Positions 29,063 to 37,674 of a DNA stretch of 64,000 bases are shown here, one piece after another. The stretch's first letter is position 1, and the number at the start of each line of letters is the position of its first letter. This stretch comes from Acidovorax delafieldii (lineage in GTDB: Bacteria > Pseudomonadota > Gammaproteobacteria > Burkholderiales > Burkholderiaceae_C). The DNA is taken from positions 1 through 64,000 of the forward strand of contig DFQQ01000017.1 in assembly GCA_002377855.1 (NCBI GenBank), given 5' to 3'. Under the pieces are notes generated by a model. That model saw only the letters and a list, made by a program, of their open reading frames with translations, made no database searches and was not told the DNA's origin. The translations under genes were made by a program, and so were the position numbers.

Positions 29063-30167
29063 ATGGACGCAGAACGCATCAACCTCATCGGCACCACCTT
29101 GGCAGACCTGAGCACCCGCACCCAAGAGTTACGGAGGTATCTTTGACTTCGATGCCAAATTCGAACGTCTGAGAACCGTCAACGCATCGTTGGAAGATCC
29201 TTCGGTCTGGAACGACCCGAAGAAGGCCCAGGAACTGGGCAAGGAACAAAAATCGCTCTCTGGCGTGGTCGTCACGCTGGACAAGCTCACCCGCGAGCTG
29301 GCCGACAACGCCGAGCTGTACGAGATGAGCAAGGAAGAAGGCGACGAAGCCGGTCTGATCACGATCGAGGGCGAGGCAGACAAGCTGCGCCCGCTGATCG
29401 AAGAGCTGGAGTTCCGCCGCATGTTCAGCAACGAAGCCGACCCGCTGAACTGCTTTGTGGACATCCAGGCCGGCGCCGGTGGCACTGAAGCGTGCGACTG
29501 GGCCAGCATGCTGCTGCGCCAGTACCTCAAGTACGCCGAGCGCAAGGGCTTCAAGGCCACGGTGGAAGAAGAAACTGCGGGCGACGTGGCGGGCATCAAG
29601 AGCGCCACGATCAAGATCGAAGGCGAATATGCCTATGGCCTGCTGCGCACCGAAACCGGCGTGCACCGTCTGGTGCGCAAGAGCCCGTTCGACAGCTCCG
29701 GCGGTCGCCACACCTCGTTCGCATCGCTGTTCGTCTACCCCGAGATTGATGACTCGATCGAGATCAACATCAACCCCGCCGACGTGCGCACCGACACCTA
29801 CCGCGCATCCGGCGCGGGTGGCCAGCACATCAACAAGACCGACTCGGCCGTGCGCCTGACCCACATGCCCACCGGCATCGTGGTGCAGTGCCAGGACGGC
29901 CGCAGCCAGCACAGCAACCGCGATGTGGCGTGGCAACGCCTGCGCAGCCGCCTGTACGACTACGAAATGCGCAAGCGCCAGGAAGAGCAACAGAAGCTGG
30001 AGGACACCAAGACCGATGTGGGCTGGGGCCACCAGATTCGCTCGTATGTGCTGGACAACAGCCGCATCAAGGACTTGCGCACCAACGTGGAAGTCTCGGC
30101 CACGCAGAAGGTGCTGGACGGAGACCTCGATGTATTCATCGAGGCATCGCTCAAGCAGGGCGTGTGA
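29063..30167 (+). CDS. prfB: Peptide chain release factor 2 (programmed +1 frameshift)
   Basis: Recognises UGA and UAA stop codons and triggers peptide release. Frame 0 runs from ATG 29063 through 27 codons to an in-frame TGA at 29144-29146. Slipping +1 at CTT-TGA-C continues as GAC TTC GAT... to the stop ending at 30167, for 367 aa in total (E. coli RF2 has 365). The mature product has the stop-recognition tripeptide SPF in KSPFDSSGG and the catalytic GGQ in [10 protein letters not shown]. Joined coding parts are 29063-29143 and 29145-30167. The frameshift makes RF2 level self-regulating. A HAD phosphatase gene and pepN follow. Confidence 0.97.
29133..29147 (+). promoter_or_regulatory. prfB programmed frameshift site
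   Basis: An internal Shine-Dalgarno-like GGAGG (29133-29137) lies three nucleotides before the slippery CTT-TGA-C (29141-29147). This is the conserved RF2 autoregulation element: slow reading of UGA when RF2 is scarce promotes a +1 slip of the CUU tRNA. Confidence 0.96.
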
Positions 30168-30225
30168 TGCGCCTGCCGCTGCAGCCGTTGCGCTGCGCTG
30201 CCCTGGCCATGTGTGGACGCGCGGC

Positions 30226-30909
30226 ATGAACCGCGTCCCCGCTCAGGCCATCATCTTCGACATGGATGGCACCATGATCGACTCCATGCCCTGGCACGCC
30301 CAGGCGTGGGTCGAATTTGCGCGCCGCCGCAGCATGGCCCTGGACGTGCCCGACCTGATGGCCCGCACCACCGGGCGCAATGGCACCGAGTGCATCCGCG
30401 AACTGCTGGGCCGCGACGTGCCCCAGGACGAAGCCGATGCCCTGACGCGCGAGAAGGAAGACATCTACCGTGCGCTGTTCGGCCCGCGTTTCGCTGAAGT
30501 GGCGGGCTTTCGCCAGTTTGCACGCCAAGTGACTGACCGCGGCTTGAAGGTGGCGGTGGGCACGGCGGGCGACATCCACAACGTGCACTTTGCCCTGTCG
30601 CACCTGCAGATGGACGCTCAGCCACTGGCCATTGTGCGAGGAGACGAAGGCCTGCCGGGCAAGCCCGAGCCAGCCATTTTTCTGGAAGCCGCCCGCAGGC
30701 TGGCTGTGGCGCCGCAGCACTGTATTGTTTTCGAAGACGCCCCTTTCGGCATTGAAGCCGCCCGCCGTGCAGGCATGCACGCCGTGGCCGTGTGCAGCAC
30801 CCACAGCCCCCAGCAACTGGCGGGGCCCCATGTGCTGGCCGCCGTGCGCGATTACACCGAACTCATGAACACCGACTTTCTGGAGAGCATCCATGTTGCA
30901 ACTGTCTAA
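30226..30909 (+). CDS. HAD-superfamily phosphatase, beta-phosphoglucomutase-like
   Basis: A 227-aa HAD subfamily IA hydrolase. Motif I is IIFDMDGTMIDS with nucleophile Asp12 and acid/base Asp14. The helical cap follows, with WVEFARRRSM and RTTGRNGTE resembling beta-phosphoglucomutase-type enzymes. Motif II lies around VAVGTAGD, the motif III lysine in GKPEPAIFLEAA, and motif IV in VFEDAPFGIEAARRAGM. The start at ATG 30226 gives the normal N-terminus. Its last 17 nt overlap the start of pepN, indicating coupled translation. The substrate is a sugar phosphate or similar; it is not determined further. Confidence 0.86.
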   Translation: MNRVPAQAIIFDMDGTMIDSMPWHAQAWVEFARRRSMALDVPDLMARTTGRNGTECIRELLGRDVPQDEADALTREKEDIYRALFGPRFAEVAGFRQFARQVTDRGLKVAVGTAGDIHNVHFALSHLQMDAQPLAIVRGDEGLPGKPEPAIFLEAARRLAVAPQHCIVFEDAPFGIEAARRAGMHAVAVCSTHSPQQLAGPHVLAAVRDYTELMNTDFLESIHVATV

Positions 30910-33622
30910 AGAAGATGGACAGGCCGCGCCTGTAGCCATCCGCCGCGAAGACTACACCGCCCCCGCCTATTGGATCGACAGCGTTGAGCTCACGTTCGAC
31001 CTGGACCCCGCCAAGACCCGCGTGCTCAACCGCATGACGCTGCGCCGCAACGCCGATGTACCCGAGCAGCCCCTGCGTCTGCATGGCGAAGACCTGAATC
31101 TGGCCCGCGTGCTGGTCAACGGCCAGGGGACATCGTTCAAGATGGACGGTGGCCAGCTCGTGCTGGAAAACCTGCCCGAGGGGGCCGACGCATTCGCCCT
31201 CGAGATCTTCACCACCTGCGCGCCCGCCAAGAACACCAAGCTCATGGGCCTGTACGTGAGCAACGATTCGTTCTTCACGCAGTGCGAGGCAGAGGGCTTC
31301 CGCCGCATCACCTACTTCCTGGACCGCCCGGATGTGATGGCCAGCTACACCGTGACGCTGCGCGCCGACAAGGCGCAATACCCCGTGCTGCTGAGTAACG
31401 GCAATCTGGTGGACAGTGGCGACCTGGAAGACGGCCGCCACTTTGCCAAATGGGTGGACCCGCACAAGAAGCCTTGCTATCTGTTCGCCCTGGTGGCTGG
31501 CAAGCTGGTGGCGCGCGAGCAGAAAATCCGCACCCGTGCGGGCACCGATCACCTGCTGCAGGTGTATGTGCGCCCCGGCGATCTGGGCAAGACCGAGCAC
31601 GCCATGAACTCCCTGATGGCGAGCATCGCGTGGGATGAAGCGCGCTTCGGCCTGCCGCTAGACCTGGAGCGCTTCATGATCGTCGCCACCAGCGACTTCA
31701 ACATGGGCGCCATGGAAAATAAGGGCCTGAACATCTTCAACACGAAGTACGTTCTGGCCAGCGAAGCCACCGCCACTGACATCGACTTTGCCAACATCGA
31801 AAGCGTGGTGGGCCACGAGTACTTCCACAACTGGACAGGCAACCGCGTGACCTGCCGCGACTGGTTCCAGCTGAGCCTGAAGGAAGGCCTCACGGTCTTC
31901 CGCGACCAGGAGTTCAGCATGGACCTGGCCGGCAGTCCCTCGGCCCGCGCCGTCAAGCGCATCGAAGACGTGCGCGTGCTGCGCACCGCCCAGTTCCCCG
32001 AAGACGCAGGCCCCATGGCCCACCCGGTGCGGCCCGACAGCTACGTCGAGATCAACAACTTCTACACCGTCACTATCTACGAAAAAGGCTCCGAGGTCGT
32101 GCGCATGCAGCACAACCTGGTCGGCCGCGACGGTTTTGCCAAGGGCATGAAGCTGTACTTTGAGCGCCACGACGGCCAGGCCGTGACCTGCGACGACTTT
32201 GTGCAGGCGATTGCCGACGCCAATCCCGCCAGCCCGTTGGCGCAACACCTGCCGCAGTTCAAGCGCTGGTACAGCCAGGCAGGCACGCCCCGCGTGCGCG
32301 CCACGGGCGTGTACGACACGGCCACACGCAGCTACACACTCACGCTGTCGCAAAGCTGCCCCGCCACGCCCGGCCAGCCCAGCAAAGAGCCGTTTGTGAT
32401 TCCGGTGGAGTTGGGGCTGCTCAGCGCATCGGGCGCCCCTCTGCCCCTGCAGCTGGAAGGCACCACGGCCACCGGCGCCACTTCGCAGGTGCTGGTGTTG
32501 ACCGAAGCCTCGCAAACCTTCACCTTCACCAACTTGGACGGCGCCCCCGTCCCCTCGCTGCTGCGCAACTTCAGCGCTCCGGTGGTGCTGGACATCGACT
32601 ACACCGATGCCGAACTGCTGACCCTGCTGGCGCACGACACCGACGCCTTCAACCGCTGGGAAGCAGGCCAACGCCTGGCACTGCGCCTTGCTATCAATCA
32701 CATAGCTGGCAGCGCTGATCTGGCGGGCGCTACAGGCAATTTTGAGCCCAAACTTTTAGGCACGGCCTTCGTAGACGCCATGCGCGCCGTGCTGCGCCAC
32801 CCCGCCCTGGATGCGGCCTTCAAGGAGCTGGTGCTCACCCTGCCGTCCGAAACCTACATCGCCGAGCAACTGGACGTGGTGGACCCGCAGCGCATCCACG
32901 CCGTGCGCGAAGCCATGCGCACCGAACTGGCGATGGCCTTGCAGCCTGATTGGGAATGGGCCTGGGAACAGCACCAGAACACTGGCGGCTACCGGCCCGA
33001 CAGCGTGTCTGCAGGCCGCCGCGCCCTCAGCGGCATGGCCCTGCACATGCTGTGCATCGCCGCGCAGATCACGGGCGACGCCGTCTGGCCCGGCAAGGCC
33101 TACCAGCGCTTCAAGGATGCGGGCAACATGACCGACCGCTTCAACGCGCTCACTGCCCTGGTGGCCAGCGGCCACGAGTTGGCTGCCCCGGCCCTGGCCC
33201 GCTTCCACGCCCTGTTCAAGGACGAGCCGCTGGTCATCGACAAGTGGTTTGCCCTGCAGGCCGGTGCGCCCGACCGGGGCGGCAGCATCCTGCCCATCGT
33301 GCGCCAGCTGATGCAGCATCCGGATTTCAGCCTCAAGAACCCCAACCGCGCACGCAGCGTGATCTTCAGCTACTGCAACGCGAACCCCGGCGCCTTTCAC
33401 CGCCACGATGCCGGTGGCTACGTCTTCTGGGGCGACCGCGTCATTGAGCTCGACGCCATCAACCCCCAGGTGGCCGCCCGCCTGGCCCGCGCGCTGGATC
33501 GGTGGAAAAAACTGGCCGATCCGTGGCGCACCGCGGCACGCGAAGCGGTCGCCCGCGTGGCAGCCCGCGAAGGCCTGAGCAACGACGTGCGCGAGGTTGT
33601 CAACCGCGCACTGGCTGAATAA
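30893..33622 (+). CDS. pepN: Aminopeptidase N (M1 family)
   Basis: A cytoplasmic zinc aminopeptidase of broad specificity, 909 aa. The exopeptidase motif GAMEN is at residues 272-276 and the zinc site [11 protein letters not shown] starts at 308, with the third ligand Glu in [16 protein letters not shown]. The C-terminal helical domain is complete. Residues about 599-620 ([21 protein letters not shown]) are encoded by a segment that aligns with the dispersed repeat found at 22621 and 28735, an in-frame insertion near the start of that C-terminal domain. It overlaps the HAD gene by 17 nt and is followed after 17 nt by fbp. Confidence 0.95.
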   Translation: MLQLSKEDGQAAPVAIRREDYTAPAYWIDSVELTFDLDPAKTRVLNRMTLRRNADVPEQPLRLHGEDLNLARVLVNGQGTSFKMDGGQLVLENLPEGADAFALEIFTTCAPAKNTKLMGLYVSNDSFFTQCEAEGFRRITYFLDRPDVMASYTVTLRADKAQYPVLLSNGNLVDSGDLEDGRHFAKWVDPHKKPCYLFALVAGKLVAREQKIRTRAGTDHLLQVYVRPGDLGKTEHAMNSLMASIAWDEARFGLPLDLERFMIVATSDFNMGAMENKGLNIFNTKYVLASEATATDIDFANIESVVGHEYFHNWTGNRVTCRDWFQLSLKEGLTVFRDQEFSMDLAGSPSARAVKRIEDVRVLRTAQFPEDAGPMAHPVRPDSYVEINNFYTVTIYEKGSEVVRMQHNLVGRDGFAKGMKLYFERHDGQAVTCDDFVQAIADANPASPLAQHLPQFKRWYSQAGTPRVRATGVYDTATRSYTLTLSQSCPATPGQPSKEPFVIPVELGLLSASGAPLPLQLEGTTATGATSQVLVLTEASQTFTFTNLDGAPVPSLLRNFSAPVVLDIDYTDAELLTLLAHDTDAFNRWEAGQRLALRLAINHIAGSADLAGATGNFEPKLLGTAFVDAMRAVLRHPALDAAFKELVLTLPSETYIAEQLDVVDPQRIHAVREAMRTELAMALQPDWEWAWEQHQNTGGYRPDSVSAGRRALSGMALHMLCIAAQITGDAVWPGKAYQRFKDAGNMTDRFNALTALVASGHELAAPALARFHALFKDEPLVIDKWFALQAGAPDRGGSILPIVRQLMQHPDFSLKNPNRARSVIFSYCNANPGAFHRHDAGGYVFWGDRVIELDAINPQVAARLARALDRWKKLADPWRTAAREAVARVAAREGLSNDVREVVNRALAE
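32690..32752 (-). repeat. Interspersed repeat, copy 3, inside pepN
   Basis: The run TTGCTATCAATCACATAGCT...GCGCT...GCGCTACAGGCAATTTTGA aligns with the reverse complement of the intergenic copy at 28735-28797 (GCTAT-AAT-ATAGCTGC...GCGCT...GCGCTA..GGCCATTTTTGA). It is read through in the pepN frame without a stop. Similarity is by eye. Confidence 0.65.
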
Positions 33623-33639
33623 ACAAGGAGAACGACCCC

Positions 33640-34647
33640 ATGGCAAAACCCATCAGCCTTACCCGGTACCTCGTCGAGCAGCAGCGCGTCGACGGTCATA
33701 TCCCGTCCCAACTGCGCCTGCTGCTGGAAGTCGTGGCACGGGCTTGCAAGCGCATCAGCCAATCGGTCAACAAAGGCGCACTCGGCGGTGTGCTGGGCAG
33801 CGCGGACAGTGAGAATGTGCAAGGTGAAGTTCAGAAGAAGCTGGACATCATCGCCAACGAAGTGCTCATCGAGGCCAACGAATGGGGCGGCCACCTGGCC
33901 GCCATGGCCTCGGAAGAAATGGACGGCATCTACCTGGTGCCCAACCGCTACCCCCAGGGCGAATACCTGCTGCTGTTCGACCCCCTGGATGGCTCCAGCA
34001 ACATCGATGTCAACGTGAGCATCGGCACCATCTTCAGCGTGCTGAAAAAGCCCGACGGTGACCGTGGTGTGGAAGAAGGCGACTTTCTGCAACCTGGCAA
34101 CCAGCAAGTGGCCGCTGGCTACTGCATCTATGGCCCGCAGACCACCCTGGTGCTCACCGTGGGCGACGGCGTGGCCATGTTCACGCTCGACCGCGAGCAG
34201 GGCTCCTTCGTGCTCACGCAAGAGAACGTGCGCATTCCTGAGGACACCAAGGAATTCGCGATCAACATGAGCAACATGCGCCACTGGGATGAGCCCGTCA
34301 AGCGCTACATCGACGAATGCCTGCAGGGCAAGGCCGGCCCGCGCGGCAAGGACTTCAACATGCGCTGGATCGCCTCCATGGTGGCCGACGTGCACCGCAT
34401 CCTCACCCGCGGCGGCGTCTTCATGTATCCATGGGACAAACGCGAGCCCAACAAGCCGGGCAAGCTGCGCCTGATGTACGAAGCCAATCCCATGGGATGG
34501 CTGGTGGAGCAGGCCGGCGGAGCAGCCACCAACGGCAAGGGTCGCATCCTGGACATTCAGCCCCAGCAACTGCACGAACGCGTCAGCGTCATCCTCGGCT
34601 CCAAGAACGAGGTGGAGCGGGTGACCCAGTACCATTCAGGGCTATAA
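33640..34647 (+). CDS. fbp: Fructose-1,6-bisphosphatase, class I
   Basis: A 335-aa gluconeogenic phosphatase that converts fructose-1,6-bisphosphate to fructose-6-phosphate, with Mg. It has the metal-binding [20 protein letters not shown], the upstream EEMDGIY region, and the C-terminal [31 protein letters not shown], which is the family signature. The ribosome site AAGGAG lies just before ATG 33640. Its stop codon TAA (34645-34647) is embedded in the TATAAT box of the following tRNA gene. Confidence 0.96.
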   Translation: MAKPISLTRYLVEQQRVDGHIPSQLRLLLEVVARACKRISQSVNKGALGGVLGSADSENVQGEVQKKLDIIANEVLIEANEWGGHLAAMASEEMDGIYLVPNRYPQGEYLLLFDPLDGSSNIDVNVSIGTIFSVLKKPDGDRGVEEGDFLQPGNQQVAAGYCIYGPQTTLVLTVGDGVAMFTLDREQGSFVLTQENVRIPEDTKEFAINMSNMRHWDEPVKRYIDECLQGKAGPRGKDFNMRWIASMVADVHRILTRGGVFMYPWDKREPNKPGKLRLMYEANPMGWLVEQAGGAATNGKGRILDIQPQQLHERVSVILGSKNEVERVTQYHSGL

Positions 34648-34648
34648 T
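34621..34648 (+). promoter_or_regulatory. Promoter of tRNA-Thr
   Basis: A perfect TATAAT at 34643-34648 ends 11 nt before the tRNA 5' end. A weak -35 GTGACC (34621-34626) lies 16 nt upstream. The promoter lies entirely within the end of fbp. Confidence 0.6.
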
Positions 34649-34659
34649 TTGATGCTGAC

Positions 34660-34735
34660 GCCGGTGTAGCTCAGTCGGTAGAGCAGCTCATTCGTAATGA
34701 GAAGGTCGGGTGTTCGATTCATCTCTCCGGCACCA
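34660..34735 (+). tRNA. tRNA-Thr (anticodon CGT), integration site
   Basis: A 76-nt cloverleaf: acceptor GCCGGTG, D arm GCTC/GAGC, anticodon loop TTCGTAA (CGT), T-loop TTCGATT, CCA encoded. The 3' acceptor strand CTCCGGC leaves a T:T mismatch at position 6-67, and the T stem GGGTG/CATCT has two G:T pairs. An integrase gene follows 162 nt later, so the 3' end is probably the attachment core and was supplied by the element. Confidence 0.9.
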
Positions 34736-34771
34736 ATAAAATCAACGACTTACAAGTCGTTATTGTTCCAA

Positions 34772-34811
34772 GTGCCGTCTCCTGTCACACTCAAGTCACA
34801 GTAGACGGCAC
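34772..34811. repeat. Inverted repeat upstream of the integrase
   Basis: Arms of 17 bp, GTGCCGTCTCCTGTCAC and GTCACAGTAGACGGCAC, differ at two positions and are separated by 6 nt. Further partial copies of GTGCC(G/A)TC lie at 34833 and 34859 before the integrase ATG. They are candidates for arm-type integrase or excisionase sites, or for an operator of the integrase gene. Confidence 0.65.
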
Positions 34812-34896
34812 AATTTGGCAGCACTGCACAACAGTGCCATCTCTCTCCAGCCAGTTTTGTGCCGTCACATTTCGCTGACCGTACACAAAACACAAC

Positions 34897-36030
34897 ATGG
34901 CTGCAATCCGTGAACGCAAAGACCAAAACGGCAAAGTGAGCTACCAAGCTCAGGTCCGTATTCAAGGCTATCCGCCGCAGTCGAAAACTTTCTTACGAAA
35001 GACCGACGCCAAGCAATGGGCCATCCAGACGGAAACCGAAATCCGCACTGGCATGACCATCCGGAAAAACTCTGCCAGCAAGCACACCGTGCGCGAGATG
35101 CTGGAGCGCTATCGCGACAACGTGCTGACCGACAAAGCCAACGGCGGCAAAGACCACAAGACGCACATCGCGTGGTGGATTGACGAGCTTGGTCACTACG
35201 CCCTATCCGAAGTCACAACCGATCTTGTGACACGGAGCATCGACAAGTTCAAAAAGTCGAAGACACGGCTTGGGAAGCCCCCTGCCCCAGCGACCGTCCT
35301 ACGGTACATGATGGCGCTTTCGCATGCCTTCACCGTGGCGCGCAAGCAGTGGAACTGGTGCGAGTCTTCGCCTGTTGAAAACGTGCAGCGGCCGAAAGTC
35401 AATAACGAGCGCACACGGTATCTGACCGACGCAGAGCGCGAGTCTTTGCTCGATGCCTGCAAAAATTCAGCGAACCCCGATCTGTACTTGGTAGTGGTGT
35501 TGGCGATCTCGACCGGCATGCGCAAAGGCGAGATCATGGGCATGCGCTGGCAAGACATTCACACAGCCCCAGACCAGAGCTTCACCCGCGTACATCTGAC
35601 CAAAACCAAGAATGACAAGGCACGGTCAGTGTTGCTCACGTCCCTAGCGCTGGAATTGCTGGAAGAACGTCGCGCGAAGGTGATTCAAAGCCGGGAAGTC
35701 AAAGTGGCTACCGGGCTAATTTTTCCAAGCTCCGTGAACGCCGACATACCCGTCGATCTTCGCAAACCATGGGGTGCTGCACTAAAGACCGCTGGCATTG
35801 AAGAATTTCGCTTCCACGATCTCCGGCACACGACGGCGAGTTACCTGGCAATGAATGGCGCCAGCCTTCTATCTATCAGCAAGGTGCTTGGCCACCAGAC
35901 CACCAAGATGACGGAGCGGTACTCCCACTTGGCCACGTCTCACATTGACGAAGTAGTCCGGAGCATGAACGCAAAGAAGTTTGGAACCGCAAATGAGCCC
36001 TCCCCTGCCAACCAAGCCAGCGAAGACTGA
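34897..36030 (+). CDS. Tyrosine-type site-specific integrase
   Basis: A 377-aa phage/ICE integrase. The N-terminal arm-binding part (MAAIRERKDQNGKVSYQAQVR...) is followed by a core-binding helical domain and the catalytic domain. Catalytic residues are Arg in STGMRKGEIMGMRW, His-x-x-Arg in FHDLRHTTASYLA, His in VLGHQTTKMTERYSHL and the nucleophile Tyr in that same motif. It lies directly downstream of tRNA-Thr, as expected for the integrase that inserted the element there. The ATG at 34897 fits the family's N-terminus. Confidence 0.93.
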   Translation: MAAIRERKDQNGKVSYQAQVRIQGYPPQSKTFLRKTDAKQWAIQTETEIRTGMTIRKNSASKHTVREMLERYRDNVLTDKANGGKDHKTHIAWWIDELGHYALSEVTTDLVTRSIDKFKKSKTRLGKPPAPATVLRYMMALSHAFTVARKQWNWCESSPVENVQRPKVNNERTRYLTDAERESLLDACKNSANPDLYLVVVLAISTGMRKGEIMGMRWQDIHTAPDQSFTRVHLTKTKNDKARSVLLTSLALELLEERRAKVIQSREVKVATGLIFPSSVNADIPVDLRKPWGAALKTAGIEEFRFHDLRHTTASYLAMNGASLLSISKVLGHQTTKMTERYSHLATSHIDEVVRSMNAKKFGTANEPSPANQASED

Positions 36031-36060
36031 GCCCATCCACATCACGCCATCCCGCGCACT

Positions 36061-36098
36061 TTGACAGCCTTCTTCGCATTGATTAAAATGTGTACACA
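36061..36098 (+). promoter_or_regulatory. Promoter and operator of the Phd/PIN pair
   Basis: A consensus -35 TTGACA (36061-36066), 17-nt spacer and TAAAAT (36084-36089), overlapped by the perfect palindrome TGTGTACACA (36089-36098). TGTACA is the core bound by YefM/Phd antitoxins, so this is probably the autoregulatory operator. AAGGAG follows before the ATG at 36125. Confidence 0.8.
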
Positions 36099-36124
36099 CT
36101 GATTCACAAACAAGGAGTTCTGCT

Positions 36125-36397
36125 ATGGAAGCCACGAAGGTAGGAATCCGCGAGTTCCGAGCGGACTTGGCTGAGTACATCGCGGCCAGCAGCCCTGTTG
36201 CTGTGACTCGTCACGGCCAGACGGTCGGCTACTTCATCCCCGTGCACGGCCAGGCTGAGGCGGATTTGGTGGCCTTGAAGAAAGCTAGCCAGTCGCTCGA
36301 TAAGCTGTTGTCTGCGCAAGGTGTGGATGTAGAGGACATCGTTGCTGACTTCAAGAAAGCCCGCAAGAAGAGCACTACCGCTGCCAGTGCCAAATGA
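36125..36397 (+). CDS. Phd/YefM-family antitoxin
   Basis: A 90-aa antitoxin. The N-terminal half (VGIREFRADLAEYIAASSPVAVTRHGQTVGYFIPV) is the Phd/YefM DNA-binding fold. The C-terminal half is charged and helical and ends in a Lys/Ser/Ala tail, suited to wrap the toxin. It overlaps the toxin gene by 4 nt (ATGA). The operator at 36089-36098 supports self-repression. Confidence 0.88.
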   Translation: MEATKVGIREFRADLAEYIAASSPVAVTRHGQTVGYFIPVHGQAEADLVALKKASQSLDKLLSAQGVDVEDIVADFKKARKKSTTAASAK

Positions 36398-36816
36398 GCA
36401 GCGCGGCCATCGTTCTGGATGCCAACATCCTGATTCGCGCGGTGCTGGGCAAACGTGTCCGTGAATTGATCCAAGCGCATGCAGCCACCGTCAAGTTCTT
36501 CGCCCCTGATGTGGCGTATGCGGATGCACGGAAATACTTGCCTGCACTGCTGACAAAACGCAGCGTTGATCCCATCCCTGCCATGCTGGTGCTCGATGCA
36601 TTGGAGCGCATCGTCCACCCCATGGATATGGAGGTTTACGGAGGTCTCCAGCAGCAGGCATTGCGCAGGATTGAGATGCGGGATGCCGATGACTGGCCGG
36701 TGCTGGCGTGCGCGATGGTGCTTGGTTGCCCGGTTTGGACTGAGGATGCAGACTTTTTCGGCACTGGTGTGGCAACTTGGACTACCGACCGAATTGCGCT
36801 GTATCTAGGCGGGTGA
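36394..36816 (+). CDS. PIN-domain toxin (VapC-like)
   Basis: A 140-aa putative RNase of the PIN fold. Acidic residues expected for the metal site are visible: Asp in IVLDANILIRAVLG, an internal Glu/Asp region around PDVAYADARKYL, and the C-terminal pair in RDADDWPVLACAMVLGCPVWTEDADFF. VapC-like toxins cut tRNA or rRNA; the target here is unknown. It forms an operon with the Phd-type antitoxin. A PIN toxin with a Phd/YefM antitoxin is a less usual but documented mix. Confidence 0.82.
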   Translation: MSSAAIVLDANILIRAVLGKRVRELIQAHAATVKFFAPDVAYADARKYLPALLTKRSVDPIPAMLVLDALERIVHPMDMEVYGGLQQQALRRIEMRDADDWPVLACAMVLGCPVWTEDADFFGTGVATWTTDRIALYLGG

Positions 36817-36987
36817 TGGGGACGCGTCGACTATCGTTGACTCTTGCCGGATTCCAGAAAATGGCTTGTTGCAATCGGTCATGTACGCTCACGAGGCGAG
36901 GGTGCCCTCGCTATAGTTCTGGGCCAGTCTGGCTCCCCAGCCCCAGTTTGTGATCGAGACAAGACCCAATGACAAGAGGTATGCAGT

Positions 36988-37674
36988 TTGAAGAACGTCG
37001 GATTCGACACAGAAGAACAGTTGGTAAAAGCCATTGTGGCGTGCACTCGGCGTGCGCAGCGTCGTGACTATCGAGTCGAGTTGGAGCTAGACGCAGGTGT
37101 GGGCATCGCCGACCTCGTACTTGCAAAGAGAGCTGCAAGGACCACGGGTGCGCTCAGAGCGCTATCAAGCGTCAATCCGCGCCTTGCTGTGCTGCTGAGC
37201 CATGGTGTTGGATCAACGATCAGTACCAGAGCAGCTCTGGCAAGCGCGTTAGGCACATCTGACGGCGGGGCGCAACGCGTTCTTGCTCAGCTGTCCTCTG
37301 CTGGCCTTGCATGTGGGTCTGCTAAGGAGTTTTCTATTTCAACAGTATCTACCCTCCCGTTTGAAAGGGTGATTGCGGTTGAGGCCAAGCTCAGCGAGTG
37401 GAAACGCGTGCTTGTACAGGCATACAGGAATTTGCAGTTTGCGGATGAATCCTGGGTTGTTCTCGATCACGCGTATGTGCGGCCTGCACTAGCCCAGATT
37501 GGCAGGTTCAAGTCTCTCGGTGTAGGTTTGGCGTCCGTTGACTGCCAAGCTGGACTCTACATCCACTCAGCCGCTGTCTTCGGAGGCCCAATGAGCATCG
37601 CCAAAAGATGGCAGGCTCAGGCAGTGTTGGCTGCCCGGGTAGTGGCAAAGCGGCCTTTACTAGAACGTTTCTAG
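36988..37674 (+). CDS. Putative PD-(D/E)XK nuclease with an inserted winged-helix-like segment
   Basis: A 228-aa protein I do not recognise as a named family. The N-terminal part has Glu residues near 9-10 and GIADLVL with Asp42. The segment VIAVEAKLSEWKRVLVQAYRN gives Glu132-x-Lys134 and Gln144, fitting the acidic-x-lysine core of PD-(D/E)XK nucleases. Between them, about residues 66-120, is a winged-helix-like region (RAALASALGTSDGGAQRVLAQLSSAGLA). The start is TTG 36988, preceded by AAGAGGT; no in-frame ATG fits. Its 3' end overlaps the convergent gene at 37660 by 15 nt. A role in defence or DNA processing is inference. Confidence 0.5.
   Translation: MKNVGFDTEEQLVKAIVACTRRAQRRDYRVELELDAGVGIADLVLAKRAARTTGALRALSSVNPRLAVLLSHGVGSTISTRAALASALGTSDGGAQRVLAQLSSAGLACGSAKEFSISTVSTLPFERVIAVEAKLSEWKRVLVQAYRNLQFADESWVVLDHAYVRPALAQIGRFKSLGVGLASVDCQAGLYIHSAAVFGGPMSIAKRWQAQAVLAARVVAKRPLLERF

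Noticed and set aside
28802..29172. Three overlapping short frames before prfB
   Set aside because: No ribosome sites and no family resemblance, and one overlaps the prfB frameshift region; treated as leader sequence.
34744..34765. Small hairpin AACGACTT-AAGTCGTT just after tRNA-Thr
   Set aside because: No T run follows, so it was not called a terminator; it may simply help tRNA 3' processing.
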